From Paracoccus sp. (in: a-proteobacteria) (GTDB taxonomy: Bacteria > Pseudomonadota > Alphaproteobacteria > Rhodobacterales > Rhodobacteraceae), in assembly GCF_030538755.1 (NCBI RefSeq), contig NZ_JAUNTJ010000013.1, positions 19,103 to 83,102 of the forward strand: 64,000 nt of DNA. The letters run 5' to 3'. The position numbers and the translations under genes were made by a program. Within the stretch, counting starts at the first letter, position 1; each line of letters starts with the position of its first letter. The notes below the pieces were generated by a model. The model worked only from the letters and a program-made list of their open reading frames with translations. It was not told the DNA's origin and searched no databases. Shown piece by piece: positions 54,395 through 63,946 of this stretch.

Positions 54395-54545
54395 TTTTTC
54401 CTCCCGTTTGGATCAAGATCCTGCGGCAGAGGTTAGAGGCGCGTTTTCCAAAAAGAAAGCATTTCGGATGGAAAACCAGCCATGCCGTGCCATGTTGCAT
54501 GTGCGGGTGGCGGCGCAGCCTGTAAACTGCCCCGCGCGGGGCGCG

Positions 54546-55058
54546 TCAGCGGCGCAGCGCGGGTGGCTGGTGCCGGATGTCGGCGCGCCGCCGTCGCCGC
54601 AGCAACGCAGCCACAGCGGACCAGAGCGCCATCCCCAGACCCAGGCCGATGGCGGCGGCGGTAATCCCGGCGGTGGTCACGGGCAGGGCGGGGCGGAAAT
54701 CGCCCCATGTCGCGGCCAGAGTGGCGGGATCGCGCAGACGGTGGGGCAGGGCGATGCGTTCCAGCGGGGCGGCGGCGCGCAGCAGGGCCAGATCGGCGCG
54801 GGCGCGGTCCAGTCGGGTGAACACGCGGCCCATATCGCGCTGATGCAGGTCGCGAAAGGTGCTGCCCGACAGATCGGCCAGCGCCTGTTCGCGGGTCAGT
54901 CCGGCGCGGCTGGCGCTGGAGTCGAAATCGGCGGTGACGCGGCTCAGCGCATCGACCTGTCCGCCCAACCGCTGCACATATTGGTCGGAAAAGGCTGGAA
55001 ACTGTGACAGGGCAGCGGCGCAGCAGGCCGCAAACCCCAGCCGCAGCACCCCCGCCAT
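54546..55058 (-). CDS. DUF2937 family membrane protein
   Basis: A 170-residue protein with an N-terminal hydrophobic helix (VLRLGFAACCAAALSQ), a helical middle (SDQYVQRLGGQVDALSRVTADF, then SRAGLTREQALADL) and a second TM helix near 130-150 (ITAAAIGLGLGMALWSAVA), ending in Arg-rich residues. This is the DUF2937 pattern. Its ATG shares a base with the proS stop codon (TGATG), indicating translational coupling. Function unknown. Confidence 0.78.
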   Translation of the reverse strand: MAGVLRLGFAACCAAALSQFPAFSDQYVQRLGGQVDALSRVTADFDSSASRAGLTREQALADLSGSTFRDLHQRDMGRVFTRLDRARADLALLRAAAPLERIALPHRLRDPATLAATWGDFRPALPVTTAGITAAAIGLGLGMALWSAVAALLRRRRRADIRHQPPALRR

Positions 55059-56416
55059 CAGACCGGATAGCCGGCGGCGATCACCGGATCGTAGATCGCC
55101 TTGATCCGGGCCACGGCCTCGGAGGGCGACATTTCCTCGGATTCGCCGCTGCGGCGGCTGGTCAGTTCAACCTTGTTGTTGGCCAGACCACGCGGGCCGA
55201 CGGTGATGCGCCAGGGCAGGCCGATCAGGTCCATGCCGGCGAATTTCGCCCCCGCCCGTTCGTCGCGGTCGTCATACAGCGGATCAAGCCCTGCGGCGCG
55301 CAGATCGTCATAAATGGCCTGACAGGCGCTGTCGGTGCTGGCATCGCCCTGCTTCAGATTGACGATGCCGACATGGAAGGGCGTCACGCCCTCGGGCCAG
55401 ATGATGCCCTTGTCGTCGTGGCTTGCCTCGATGATGGCACCCAGCAGGCGGGAAACGCCGATGCCGTGGCTGCCCATCTCGACCGGCACCCGCGCGCCAT
55501 CGGGACCGACGACCGTCGCGCCCATCGATTCAGAATATTTGGTGCCGAAATAGAAGATCTGCCCGACCTCGATGCCGCGGGCGGAACGGCGGCGATCCTC
55601 GGGGATCTGGGCGAACGTTGCCTCGTCATGGGTTTCGTCGGTGCGGGCATAGCGGCTGGTGAATTCTTCCAGAATCGACTGGCACTGTTCCACGCTGTCA
55701 TAATCAATCGCGCGGTCGCCGAATTTCAGCTCGGTGATGGCGCTGTCATAAAACACCTCGGATTCGCCGGTTTCGGCCAGAACCAGAAACTCATGCGTGT
55801 AATCGCCGCCAATCGGCCCGCCATCGGCACGCATCGGAATCGCCTGCAAGCCCATGCGTTCGTAGGTGCGCAGATAGCTGACCAGATGGCGGTTATAGGC
55901 GTGCAAGGCCGCCTCGCGCGTCAGGTCAAAGTTATAGCCGTCCTTCATCAGAAACTCGCGCCCGCGCATGACGCCAAAGCGGGGGCGCACCTCGTCGCGG
56001 AATTTCCACTGGATCTGATACAGCGTCAGCGGCAGATCCTTGTAGCTGTTCACATGCGCGCGAAAGATGTCGGTGATGACTTCTTCGTTGGTGGGGCCGA
56101 ACAGCATGTCGCGGTCGTGCCGGTCCTTGATGCGCAGCATTTCCTGACCGTAATCGTCATAGCGCCCGCTTTCGCGCCACAGATCGGCCGACTGGATGGT
56201 GGGCATCAGCACCGGGATATGACCGGCGCGGGCCTGTTCTTCATGCACGATCTGTTCGATCCGGCGCAGCACCTTAAGCCCCAGCGGCAGCCAGGAATAG
56301 ATGCCCGCCGATTGCTGCTTTATCATCCCGGCGCGCAGCATCAGCCGGTGGCTGACGATCTGGGCCTCTTTCGGGTCTTCTTTCAGGACGGGCAGGAAAT
56401 AGCGCGACAGACGCAT
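55058..56416 (-). CDS. proS: Prolyl-tRNA synthetase, short (type 3) form
   Basis: Class II aminoacyl-tRNA synthetase charging tRNA-Pro. It has 452 residues, lacking the editing-insertion domain of E. coli ProS, as is normal in alphaproteobacteria. Motif 1 region [17 protein letters not shown], motif 2 [20 protein letters not shown], motif 3 [16 protein letters not shown], and a C-terminal anticodon-binding domain. The start at 56416 ([10 protein letters not shown]) fits homologues; the frame to 56443 adds nine residues. Confidence 0.94.
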   Translation of the reverse strand: MRLSRYFLPVLKEDPKEAQIVSHRLMLRAGMIKQQSAGIYSWLPLGLKVLRRIEQIVHEEQARAGHIPVLMPTIQSADLWRESGRYDDYGQEMLRIKDRHDRDMLFGPTNEEVITDIFRAHVNSYKDLPLTLYQIQWKFRDEVRPRFGVMRGREFLMKDGYNFDLTREAALHAYNRHLVSYLRTYERMGLQAIPMRADGGPIGGDYTHEFLVLAETGESEVFYDSAITELKFGDRAIDYDSVEQCQSILEEFTSRYARTDETHDEATFAQIPEDRRRSARGIEVGQIFYFGTKYSESMGATVVGPDGARVPVEMGSHGIGVSRLLGAIIEASHDDKGIIWPEGVTPFHVGIVNLKQGDASTDSACQAIYDDLRAAGLDPLYDDRDERAGAKFAGMDLIGLPWRITVGPRGLANNKVELTSRRSGESEEMSPSEAVARIKAIYDPVIAAGYPV

Positions 56417-56551
56417 AGCGGGCACCTTTGTTCGTTTGGCCACGGTCTAGGGCAGGCGGGCAGGCGGGGCAAGATGGCGTGGCGTGGCCCGCTGCGCTTG
56501 CATCAGGGCCAACATCATAGCACAACGAGCGCGTAACGCGACGGAGATACC

Positions 56552-57760
56552 ATGCAGGTCAGTGGGCGCAAACAGGTCTGGTATTGGGGCATCGCCGCCG
56601 CCGTGCTGATGCTGGTGCTGTGGCAACTGGGGTCAACGCTGACGCCGTTTCTGATCGGCGCGGCCATCGCCTATCTGCTGAACCCGATTGCCGACTGGCT
56701 GGAAACCCACGGGCTGAGCCGTGTCTGGGCCACCGTGCTGGTGACGCTGAGCGTGGCGCTGCTGATCGTGGCGGCGCTGCTGGGGATCATCCCGCTGCTG
56801 TCGCGCCAGTTCGCGCAACTGGTGCAGACCGCGCCCGAGATGTTCAACCGGCTCCAGTCCTTCCTGGGCGAGCGTTTCCCCGAACTGCTGGACGACCAAA
56901 GCCCCGTGCGCGAAACGCTGGCCAATATCGGCAACACCATTTCACAGCGCGGCGGCGAGCTGGCCGGGATGGTGCTGGGGTCGGTGATGAACGTGTTAAG
57001 CGTGGTGATGATGATCGTCATCGTGCCGGTGGTCGCCTTTTATCTGCTGCTGGACTGGAACAACATGCTGGCGCGGGTTGACAGCCTGCTGCCACGCGAC
57101 CACGCCACGACCATCCGCCGTCTGGCGCGGGAAATCGACGATGCCCTTGGCGGGTTCCTGCGCGGCGAGGGCATGGTGATGACCATTCTTTCGGTGTTTT
57201 ATGCCACCGGCCTGCTGTTGGTCGGGTTGCCCTTTGCGCTGTTGGTCGGGGTGATCGCGGGGGTGTTTTCCTTCATCCCCTATGTCGGCACGATCATTGG
57301 CGGCGTCACCTCGATCGGGCTGGCGCTGTTCGCCTTTTGGGGCGATCCGGTGATGATCGGCACCGTCGTTGCGATCTTTGTCGCGGGGCAGTTGATGGAA
57401 AGCAACTATCTGGTGCCGAAACTGGTCGGCAAGCATGTCGGCCTGCATCCCGTCTGGCTGTTGCTGGCGCTGTCGGTGTTCGGGTCGCTGTTCGGCTTTG
57501 CCGGGATGCTGATTGCCGTGCCCGTGGCGGCGGCCTTGGGGGTTCTGGTGCGCTATGCGGCGGAACAATACAAGGAAAGCGGCCTTTATACCGGGCGCGA
57601 AATGCCCACCCCGCCGCCGCAGCCCACCTTGATCGAGATCGTTCCCCCCGGCACTGTCGAGCGTGAGTGGCGGCAGGCCGAACGCGCCGCCGAACAGCGC
57701 ATCAACGAGGTGCGGATCGACGAGATGATCGAGGAACGGGCCAAGCAAGACGAGTCGTGA
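56552..57760 (+). CDS. perM: AI-2E-family (PerM) permease
   Basis: A 402-residue polytopic membrane protein. Paired N-terminal helices (YWGIAAAVLMLVLWQLG, FLIGAAIAYLLNPIADWL) and the C-terminal set with GVIAGVFSFIPYVGTIIGG and HPVWLLLALSVFGSLFGFAGM define the AI-2E/PerM family. The C-tail is charged. Substrate is unclear; related proteins export AI-2 or act in Na+/H+ and cell-envelope processes. The stop overlaps the GTG of hda (GTGA), so the pair is coupled. Confidence 0.87.
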   Translation: MQVSGRKQVWYWGIAAAVLMLVLWQLGSTLTPFLIGAAIAYLLNPIADWLETHGLSRVWATVLVTLSVALLIVAALLGIIPLLSRQFAQLVQTAPEMFNRLQSFLGERFPELLDDQSPVRETLANIGNTISQRGGELAGMVLGSVMNVLSVVMMIVIVPVVAFYLLLDWNNMLARVDSLLPRDHATTIRRLAREIDDALGGFLRGEGMVMTILSVFYATGLLLVGLPFALLVGVIAGVFSFIPYVGTIIGGVTSIGLALFAFWGDPVMIGTVVAIFVAGQLMESNYLVPKLVGKHVGLHPVWLLLALSVFGSLFGFAGMLIAVPVAAALGVLVRYAAEQYKESGLYTGREMPTPPPQPTLIEIVPPGTVEREWRQAERAAEQRINEVRIDEMIEERAKQDES

Positions 57761-58443
57761 CCCGGCAAATTCCCCTTGATCTGCGCACGCCTCCGGCGTT
57801 GACGCGCGGCGATTTCCTGTTGGCCGCCGCGAACCGCGACGCATTGGCGATGCTGGATGCCCCGGCGCTGTGGCCGCAGGGGCGGATGCTGCTGGTCGGG
57901 CCAGAGGGCGCGGGCAAAAGCCATATCGCCGCCTTTTGGGCGGCAGAGCGCGACGCGCCGGTGATTGCGGCGGATGCGCTGGCGGACGGCTCGCCCGAGG
58001 CGCTGTTGAACAGTGGCGCGCTGGTGGTCGAGGATGCCGAGCGCGTGGCGGCCCGTGCGGCGGATCAGACGGCGCTGTTTCACCTGTGGAACCTTGCGCC
58101 CGCGCGCGGGGCGCTGTTGTTGCTGACTGCCCGCACCGCGCCGCGCGACTGGGGGCTGACGCTGCCCGACTTGCGGTCGCGCATGGATGCGATGACGCAG
58201 GTCAGGCTGGGCGCGCCCGACGAAGACCTGCTGGCCGCTGTTCTGGTCAAGCTGTGCGCCGACCGTCAGCTTGCCATGCCGCCCGCGCTGATCGGCTGGC
58301 TGGTGCGGCGGATGGACCGCGATCTGGGGCTGGCCCGGCGTCTGGTTGCGGCGCTGGATGCGGCGGCTTTCGCTGCTGGCGGGCCTGTAACGCGGCGGAT
58401 GGCGGCAGATATACTGGACAAGATGCCTGCATCTGACGCATGA
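57757..58443 (+). CDS. hda: DnaA regulatory inactivator HdaA (DnaA-like AAA+)
   Basis: A 228-residue DnaA-like protein that, with the DNA clamp, is expected to stimulate hydrolysis of DnaA-bound ATP and limit initiation. Clamp-binding-like QIPLDLRTPP is at residues 4-13. The P-loop LVGPEGAGKSHIA is next, followed by a DnaA-like lid (ARGALLLLTARTAPRDWGL). GTG start overlapping perM. The arrangement hda-ppk downstream is common in alphaproteobacteria. Confidence 0.88.
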   Translation: MTRQIPLDLRTPPALTRGDFLLAAANRDALAMLDAPALWPQGRMLLVGPEGAGKSHIAAFWAAERDAPVIAADALADGSPEALLNSGALVVEDAERVAARAADQTALFHLWNLAPARGALLLLTARTAPRDWGLTLPDLRSRMDAMTQVRLGAPDEDLLAAVLVKLCADRQLAMPPALIGWLVRRMDRDLGLARRLVAALDAAAFAAGGPVTRRMAADILDKMPASDA

Positions 58444-58470
58444 TCTCCGGCTAAAAAATGGGCAAGACCG

Positions 58471-60636
58471 ATGACACAAGCCGATTATCTGAAAACTCCA
58501 TTTCCTGAACCCCAGGATCTGCCCGGTGGCACCCCGACCGGCCCGGCGCGGTTCTTTAACCGCGAATTGTCGTGGCTGTCTTTCAACTGGCGGGTGCTGG
58601 ACGAGGCGCGCAACCCTCGGGTGCCTCTGCTGGAACGGTTGCGCTTTGTGTCGATCAGCGCCACCAACCTTGACGAATTCTATACCGTCCGCGTCGCCGG
58701 TCTGCGCGAACTGGTGCGCGAGGGGAACACCACCCCCAGCGATGACGGGCTGACGGCGGCTGAACAGCTTGTGCTGATAAATGCCGATGCCCGCCGGCTG
58801 ATGGGCGCGCAGCAAGCGGTCTGGAACCGGCTGCGCCACGAGATGGAGCGGGAAGGCATCGCCATTCTGTCGCGGTCGCGCATTACCCGCGCCGAAGAGG
58901 AATTCCTGCACCGCTATTTCGCCGACCGCGTGTTTCCGGTGCTGTCGCCGCTGGCGATCGACCCGGCGCATCCGTTCCCCTTCATCCCCAACACCGGCTT
59001 TTGCCTTGCGCTGGAACTGGCCCGCGAAAGCGATGGCCGCCAGATGCAGGCGCTGCTGCCGATCCCGGCGCAATTGCAGCGGTTCATCCCTCTGCCGGGC
59101 GGCGAACGCTTTTTGCCGCTGGAAGATCTGCTGCTGATGCACCTGTCCAGCCTGTTCCCCGGTTATCGCGACGCCGGGCATTGCGCCTTTCGCGTGCTGC
59201 GCGACAGCGATCTGGAGGTCGAGGAAGAGGCCGAAGACCTGGTGCGAGAGTTTGAAACCGCATTGAAACGCCGCCGCCGGGGCAGCGTGATCCGGCTGAA
59301 AATCACCGCAGGCGCGCCCGACCGGCTGCGGCGGGTCATCATGGACGAACTGGCCGTCAGCCCCGACGAGGTGATCGAGGTGCAGGGCCTGCTGGGCGTC
59401 GCCGATCTCAAGGAACTGGTGCTGGACAGCCGCCGCGATCTGCTGTGGCCGTCCTTCGCGCCGCGTGTGCCCGAACGGGTGCAGGATCACCACGGCGACA
59501 TGTTCGCCGCGATCCGGCAAAAGGACATGCTGCTGCACCACCCCTATGAGACCTTTGATATGGTGGTGCGGTTTCTGCATCAGGCGGCGCGCGACCCCGA
59601 TGTTCTGGCGATCAAGCAGACGCTGTATCGCACCAGCCGCGACAGCCCCATCGTCGATGCGCTGTGCGAGGCGGCCGAGGCCGGGAAATCCGTCACCGCG
59701 CTGGTCGAGCTGAAAGCCCGCTTTGACGAGGCCGCCAACATCCGCCAGTCGCGCAGGCTGGAACGGGCCGGCGCGCATGTGGTTTACGGCTTTGTCAACT
59801 ACAAGACCCATGCCAAGATCAGCAGCGTTGTCCGGCGCGAGGGCGACAGCCTTGTGACCTATACCCATTGGGGCACCGGCAACTATCATCCGATCACCGC
59901 GCGGATCTATACCGACCTGTCGCTGTTCACCTGCAACCCGGCGCTTGGCCGCGATGCGACCAAGGTTTTCAATTACTTGTCTGGCTATGTTCAACCAGAG
60001 GGGTTGGAAAATCTGTCGATCAGCCCGATCAGCATGAAGCCGCGCCTGCTGGACCTGATCGCGCGCGAGGCCGAAATGGCCCGCCTTGGCCGCCCCGCCG
60101 CGATCTGGGCCAAGATGAACAGCCTGATCGAAAAAGATGTGATCGAGGCGCTGTATGAGGCCAGCGCAGCGGGCGTCAAGATCAGCCTTGTCGTGCGCGG
60201 AATTTGTGGAATTCGGCCCGGTATCAGGGGCTTGTCAGAAAATATTCGTGTGAAATCTATCGTCGGCCGCTATCTGGAACATTCGCGCATCGTCTGTTTC
60301 GGCAATGGCCACGGCCTGCCCAGCAAAAAGGCGCGGGTGTTCTTTTCCTCTGCCGACTGGATGGGCCGCAACCTGAACCGGCGTGTCGAAACGCTGGTCG
60401 AATGTCTGAACGATACCGTCAAGGCGCAGATCGTCAGCCAGATCATGGCCGCCAACATGGCGGACGAGGCGCAAAGCTGGCTGTTAATGCCTGACGGCAG
60501 GTTCTTGCGCTATCTTCCTGAAGGACAGGAAGATTTGTTCAATTGCCATCGCTTTTTCATGGAAAATCCGTCGCTGTCCGGGCGGGGAACCGCTGGCGCG
60601 CGCGATGTGCCCGCACTGACCCATTCGGCGGATTAA
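58471..60636 (+). CDS. ppk: Polyphosphate kinase
   Basis: Reversibly makes inorganic polyphosphate from ATP. It has 721 residues. N-domain [18 protein letters not shown] is followed by a head domain. Catalytic C1/C2 domains contain [20 protein letters not shown] and the phosphohistidine in [34 protein letters not shown] follows. The second His region ends [13 protein letters not shown]. It is 27 nt after hda, probably one transcript with it. Followed by 205 nt before ppx. Confidence 0.95.
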   Translation: MTQADYLKTPFPEPQDLPGGTPTGPARFFNRELSWLSFNWRVLDEARNPRVPLLERLRFVSISATNLDEFYTVRVAGLRELVREGNTTPSDDGLTAAEQLVLINADARRLMGAQQAVWNRLRHEMEREGIAILSRSRITRAEEEFLHRYFADRVFPVLSPLAIDPAHPFPFIPNTGFCLALELARESDGRQMQALLPIPAQLQRFIPLPGGERFLPLEDLLLMHLSSLFPGYRDAGHCAFRVLRDSDLEVEEEAEDLVREFETALKRRRRGSVIRLKITAGAPDRLRRVIMDELAVSPDEVIEVQGLLGVADLKELVLDSRRDLLWPSFAPRVPERVQDHHGDMFAAIRQKDMLLHHPYETFDMVVRFLHQAARDPDVLAIKQTLYRTSRDSPIVDALCEAAEAGKSVTALVELKARFDEAANIRQSRRLERAGAHVVYGFVNYKTHAKISSVVRREGDSLVTYTHWGTGNYHPITARIYTDLSLFTCNPALGRDATKVFNYLSGYVQPEGLENLSISPISMKPRLLDLIAREAEMARLGRPAAIWAKMNSLIEKDVIEALYEASAAGVKISLVVRGICGIRPGIRGLSENIRVKSIVGRYLEHSRIVCFGNGHGLPSKKARVFFSSADWMGRNLNRRVETLVECLNDTVKAQIVSQIMAANMADEAQSWLLMPDGRFLRYLPEGQEDLFNCHRFFMENPSLSGRGTAGARDVPALTHSAD

Positions 60637-60841
60637 GGCCGCAGGTTGGGGGCGGCGGGCCGGATCGCGCCTTGCGCATCGGCCCGTCGGACTGCACGCG
60701 ACTTCAGACTGCCGTGTCAAGCTGCGTCATGCCCATGCTACGCAGCGAGAATTGTTAAAAACTGCGTGGCCCGCTGATTGACCTGATAGACATGCCATTG
60801 CATTAACCTTTTCGTTACTGCCCCAGTGTAAAGAGGCCCCC

Positions 60842-62383
60842 ATGCATGGCGTGCGAACCACCAGCGGCAAGAAGATCGACCCGTTCGGGACCGAATCTCC
60901 GTTTGGCCAGCTTGCCGCGCGCGAGTTGCGGCGGGTCGGCGTGGTGGACATCGGCTCGAACTCGGTTCGGCTGGTGATTTTTGACGGGGCGGCGCGCTCG
61001 CCCGCGTATTTCTATAACGAAAAGGTCATGGCCGGGCTGGGGCGCGATATGGCCGCCACCGGCAGCCTGAACCCCGAGGGGATGGAGCGCGCCCTGGCCG
61101 CGCTGAAACGCTTTGCGGCGCTGTCGCGCGATATGGGCATCCGCCCGCCCGTCTGTGTCGCCACCGCCGCCATGCGCGAGGCCAGCAACGGGCCAGCGTT
61201 CCGCAAAAAGATCGAAAAGGCCACCGGCCTGAAAATCCACGTCATCGACGGTCAGGAAGAGGCGCGGCTGTCGGCGCAGGGCGTGCTGCTGGGCTGGCCC
61301 GATGCGCGCGGGCTGGTGTGCGACATCGGCGGCAACTCGATGGAACTGGCCGAGGTCGAGGACGGCCGCATCGGGCGGCGCGCGACCTCGGGTCTGGGGC
61401 CGTTCCGCTTGCAACAGGTCAAATCGGGCCTGCGCAAGCATATCCGCGAAATCATGGCCGGGCTGGCTCGCGAATTGGGCACGGAGCACGACAGGCTGTA
61501 TCTGGTCGGCGGGTCGTGGCGCGCCATCGGGCGGCTGGATATGGAGCGGCGCGGCTATCCGATGACCGTGCTGCACGAATACCGCATGACCCCCGATGAC
61601 GTGGCGGCGACGCTGAAATGGATCGCCGACAGCGACCTGTCGGATCTGCGCGCCCGCACTGGCGTTTCGTCGTCGCGGATGGATCTGATCCCGCTGGCTG
61701 CGCAGGTTCTGGACGAACTGGTTCAGACCTTTGCCCCCACTGAGCTGGCGATCAGCAGCTATGGCATCCGCGAGGGGCTGTTGTATGAGCAGATGTCCAA
61801 CAGCCTGCGCAAGCGTGATCCGCTGATCGAGGCCGCGCGGTTTACCGAACGCCAGATGGCCCGGATGCCGGGCGGGGGCAAGCTGCTGTATCAGTTTCTG
61901 CGCCCGCTGTTTCCCGATGCGCCGCCCGAACGCGACAGGCTGATGCACGCCGCTTGCCTGCTGCATGATACAAGCTGGCGCGCGCACCCCGATTATCGCG
62001 CCGAATCCTGTTTCGATAATGTCACCCGCGCGAATATGGCCGCGCTCAGCCACCCCGAGCGTGTCTTTATCGGCCTTGCGTTGCTATATCGTTACAAGAA
62101 TAACCGCCAGAACAGCGCGATGGCTGCGCTGTTTAACCTGTTGACCGACTCAGAACAACGTGATGCGGAAATTCTGGGCAAGGCGATGCGCTTTGGCGCG
62201 ATGTTTTCCGCCGGTGATCCTTTGGATGCGGGCGCGCTGCGGATTTCGCCCAAGGGAGACGCGCTGGAACTGCGGCTGACCGACAAGGGGCGCGCGCTGA
62301 TGGGTGAGGTGGCGCAATCCCGGTTTGAATCGCTGTGCAAGGCGATGGGGCTTGCCCCGGTTGTTAAGGGGCAGGGCGAATAA
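60842..62383 (+). CDS. ppx: Exopolyphosphatase / Ppx-GppA phosphatase
   Basis: Hydrolyses terminal phosphate of polyphosphate or (p)ppGpp. It has 513 residues. The ASKHA N-lobe has GVVDIGSNSVRLVIFDGAA, EEARLSAQGVLLG and VCDIGGNSMELAE. The C-terminal region (about 330-500) is HD-like helical with HAACLLHDTSWRAHPDYR. It starts with a short polar extension. The 205-nt gap after ppk (60637-60841) has no other gene visible and could hold a promoter. With ppk it forms a synthesis-degradation pair. Confidence 0.93.
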   Translation: MHGVRTTSGKKIDPFGTESPFGQLAARELRRVGVVDIGSNSVRLVIFDGAARSPAYFYNEKVMAGLGRDMAATGSLNPEGMERALAALKRFAALSRDMGIRPPVCVATAAMREASNGPAFRKKIEKATGLKIHVIDGQEEARLSAQGVLLGWPDARGLVCDIGGNSMELAEVEDGRIGRRATSGLGPFRLQQVKSGLRKHIREIMAGLARELGTEHDRLYLVGGSWRAIGRLDMERRGYPMTVLHEYRMTPDDVAATLKWIADSDLSDLRARTGVSSSRMDLIPLAAQVLDELVQTFAPTELAISSYGIREGLLYEQMSNSLRKRDPLIEAARFTERQMARMPGGGKLLYQFLRPLFPDAPPERDRLMHAACLLHDTSWRAHPDYRAESCFDNVTRANMAALSHPERVFIGLALLYRYKNNRQNSAMAALFNLLTDSEQRDAEILGKAMRFGAMFSAGDPLDAGALRISPKGDALELRLTDKGRALMGEVAQSRFESLCKAMGLAPVVKGQGE

Positions 62384-62478
62384 CCCTATGGTTTAACTGG
62401 ATTCCGGGTTCAGTTTTTCAACTTTACTCACGCGGGCGTTACCTCCTACGATGTTAACCAGTGTTAACGGGGGTAACG

Positions 62479-63003
62479 ATGATTCTGAAGTTTTTGGGCG
62501 CGGCTGCGGTCGCCATGGGGCTGGCCGCCCCGGTGAATGCGGCTGTGGCGGAATACCATGGCAGTTTTGACGAAGGCTATATAAAAGGGCACTTTGTCGG
62601 GCTTGATCTCGAAGGGAATGGTGTCGTAACCAAGCTATTGGATTTCCATATAGCGTTTGATGATATGAATTACGGCAGTCATAGCTATTTTTATATTGAA
62701 TCTAGTACTGCGACGGATTTCAAATTTATTGACCATGGCGATTGGTCCGGAAGCCTGAACGGCACTGCTTTCATCAGTTATTGGGTGCCGCTTTGTGATT
62801 CATGGAATACTCCGCCTTGTATGCCCGGCGATATGCCGGGATATGATTACTTTGACCAATGGCGATTCGAAACCACTTCGGTTGAATTTGTCCGATACGA
62901 TCTGACCCCCGCCCCGGTCCCCGTCCCCGGCACGCTGCCCCTGATCGCGGGTGGCATCGGTGCGCTGGCGGTGTTGCGGCGGCGGCGCAAGGCTGTGGTC
63001 TGA
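62479..63003 (+). CDS. VPLPA-CTERM-like surface protein, paralogue 1
   Basis: A 174-residue exported protein: signal peptide KFLGAAAVAMGLAAPVNA, mature domain starting YHGSFDEGYIKGHFVGLD, and a C-terminal sorting tail with VPVPGTLPLIAGGIGALAVL followed by RRRRK (short Pro motif, helix, Arg cluster), as in PEP/VPLPA-CTERM proteins processed by exosortase. The calcium-loop position is degenerate (DLEGNGVVTKLLDF) compared with paralogue 2. AT-richer than neighbours. The ATG at 62479 is preferred over GTG at 62461. Exosortase gene not in the window. Confidence 0.75.
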   Translation: MILKFLGAAAVAMGLAAPVNAAVAEYHGSFDEGYIKGHFVGLDLEGNGVVTKLLDFHIAFDDMNYGSHSYFYIESSTATDFKFIDHGDWSGSLNGTAFISYWVPLCDSWNTPPCMPGDMPGYDYFDQWRFETTSVEFVRYDLTPAPVPVPGTLPLIAGGIGALAVLRRRRKAVV

Positions 63004-63123
63004 CGCGCCATCGGTTGTGCGGCGCATCGCCGCGCAACCTTTCTTAAGATTTGGTTAAAATTCATCTGGTCAGATGGCCGGTATTTTGTATGCTCAATTC
63101 ACGAATCTGTGTTGAGGTGCGTT

Positions 63124-63708
63124 ATGCTGACTACCTGTTTCAAGAAAGTTTCGTGCTACCTGTCACTGTCGGTTTTGGCACTTGGCTTGCCCGCCATGGC
63201 ACAGGCCGCGACCTATCAGGGCCATTTCGACGAAGGCTATATCTGGGGCAGCTTTGCCGGGATTGACCGCAACGGCGATGGTCGCATCACGCCCGATGAA
63301 TTGACCGGCTTTTCCGCCACGCTTGACAATATGACCGGCGGGCCGGGCCAGTATCGTGTTGAAAGCAAAAGCGTTTCGAATTTCCTTTTCGTGCATCACG
63401 GGCCGGGGAAAGCCACCCTTAGCGGAACGGTTTCGTTCTGGTTTCGGCAGGCTGTCTGCGAATACTGCTGGGGTGGTGGCTATGATCCCTATGACGACGC
63501 ATACGGTTTTGCGGCAATGATTGCGCCCAGATATTCTTATGGCGAATATGAGGTGCGCGAAACGCTGAATACCAGCAATGTCAGCTATCAGCTTACCCCG
63601 GCAACCGTGCCTTTGCCCGCAGGCGGGGCCTTGCTGACCGGAGGGCTGGCCGCGCTGGCCTTGATGCGCCGACGTGGGTCACGACCGGATCAGCAGGGCC
63701 GGGGATGA
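63124..63708 (+). CDS. VPLPA-CTERM-like surface protein with EF-hand loop, paralogue 2
   Basis: A 194-residue exported protein. Signal peptide CYLSLSVLALGLPAMAQA; mature part YQGHFDEGYIWGSFAGIDRN. An EF-hand loop DRNGDGRITPDEL (D-x-N-x-D-G-x-I-x3-E) near 52-64 should bind Ca2+. The Cys pair in VCEYCWGGG is possibly disulfide-forming. The C-terminal tail VPLPAGGALLTGGLAALALM then RRRG is the canonical VPLPA-CTERM sorting signal. The start has GAGGTG 6 nt upstream. Paralogous to 62479-63003, so a tandem duplication with retained calcium loop here. Confidence 0.8.
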   Translation: MLTTCFKKVSCYLSLSVLALGLPAMAQAATYQGHFDEGYIWGSFAGIDRNGDGRITPDELTGFSATLDNMTGGPGQYRVESKSVSNFLFVHHGPGKATLSGTVSFWFRQAVCEYCWGGGYDPYDDAYGFAAMIAPRYSYGEYEVRETLNTSNVSYQLTPATVPLPAGGALLTGGLAALALMRRRGSRPDQQGRG

Positions 63709-63712
63709 ATGC

Positions 63713-63737
63713 AAAGGCCGCCCCAAAGGCGGCCTTT
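63713..63737. terminator. Bidirectional terminator after the CTERM genes
   Basis: A perfect 10-bp stem AAAGGCCGCC / GGCGGCCTTT with a 5-nt loop, between convergent reading frames. A/T-rich stem ends on both sides make it a plausible terminator in both directions. Confidence 0.75.
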
Positions 63738-63754
63738 GTCGATATGCGGGCAGA

Positions 63755-63946
63755 TTATTCCGCGCCGTTATAGGTATAGGCCAGAATCGCCCCCGGATTG
63801 GCGGGCTGGTTCGAAACACCACCCGCCACCGGCTCGAAATTGCCGGCGCTGTCGGTGGCGATCCAGATCGTCCTGCCATCGGGTGAGATTTCCGTATCGC
63901 GCAGGCGGTTGTCGCTGTGGAAATAGCGGGTGAGGGGCTGGGTCAC
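63755..63946 (-). pseudogene. C-terminal remnant of a PQQ-type sugar/aldose dehydrogenase
   Basis: A 63-residue frame on the minus strand: RYFHSDNRLRDTEISPDGRT followed by IWIATDSAGNFEPV and PGAILAYTYNG, resembling the last segment of soluble PQQ glucose/sorbosone dehydrogenases, which are about 450-500 residues. The frame is blocked by a TAA about 15 nt upstream of its GTG, so the rest of the enzyme is missing here. The break is abrupt, suggesting an insertion or deletion near 63946-63990. The window ends 54 nt later, so the cause cannot be seen. Confidence 0.55.
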
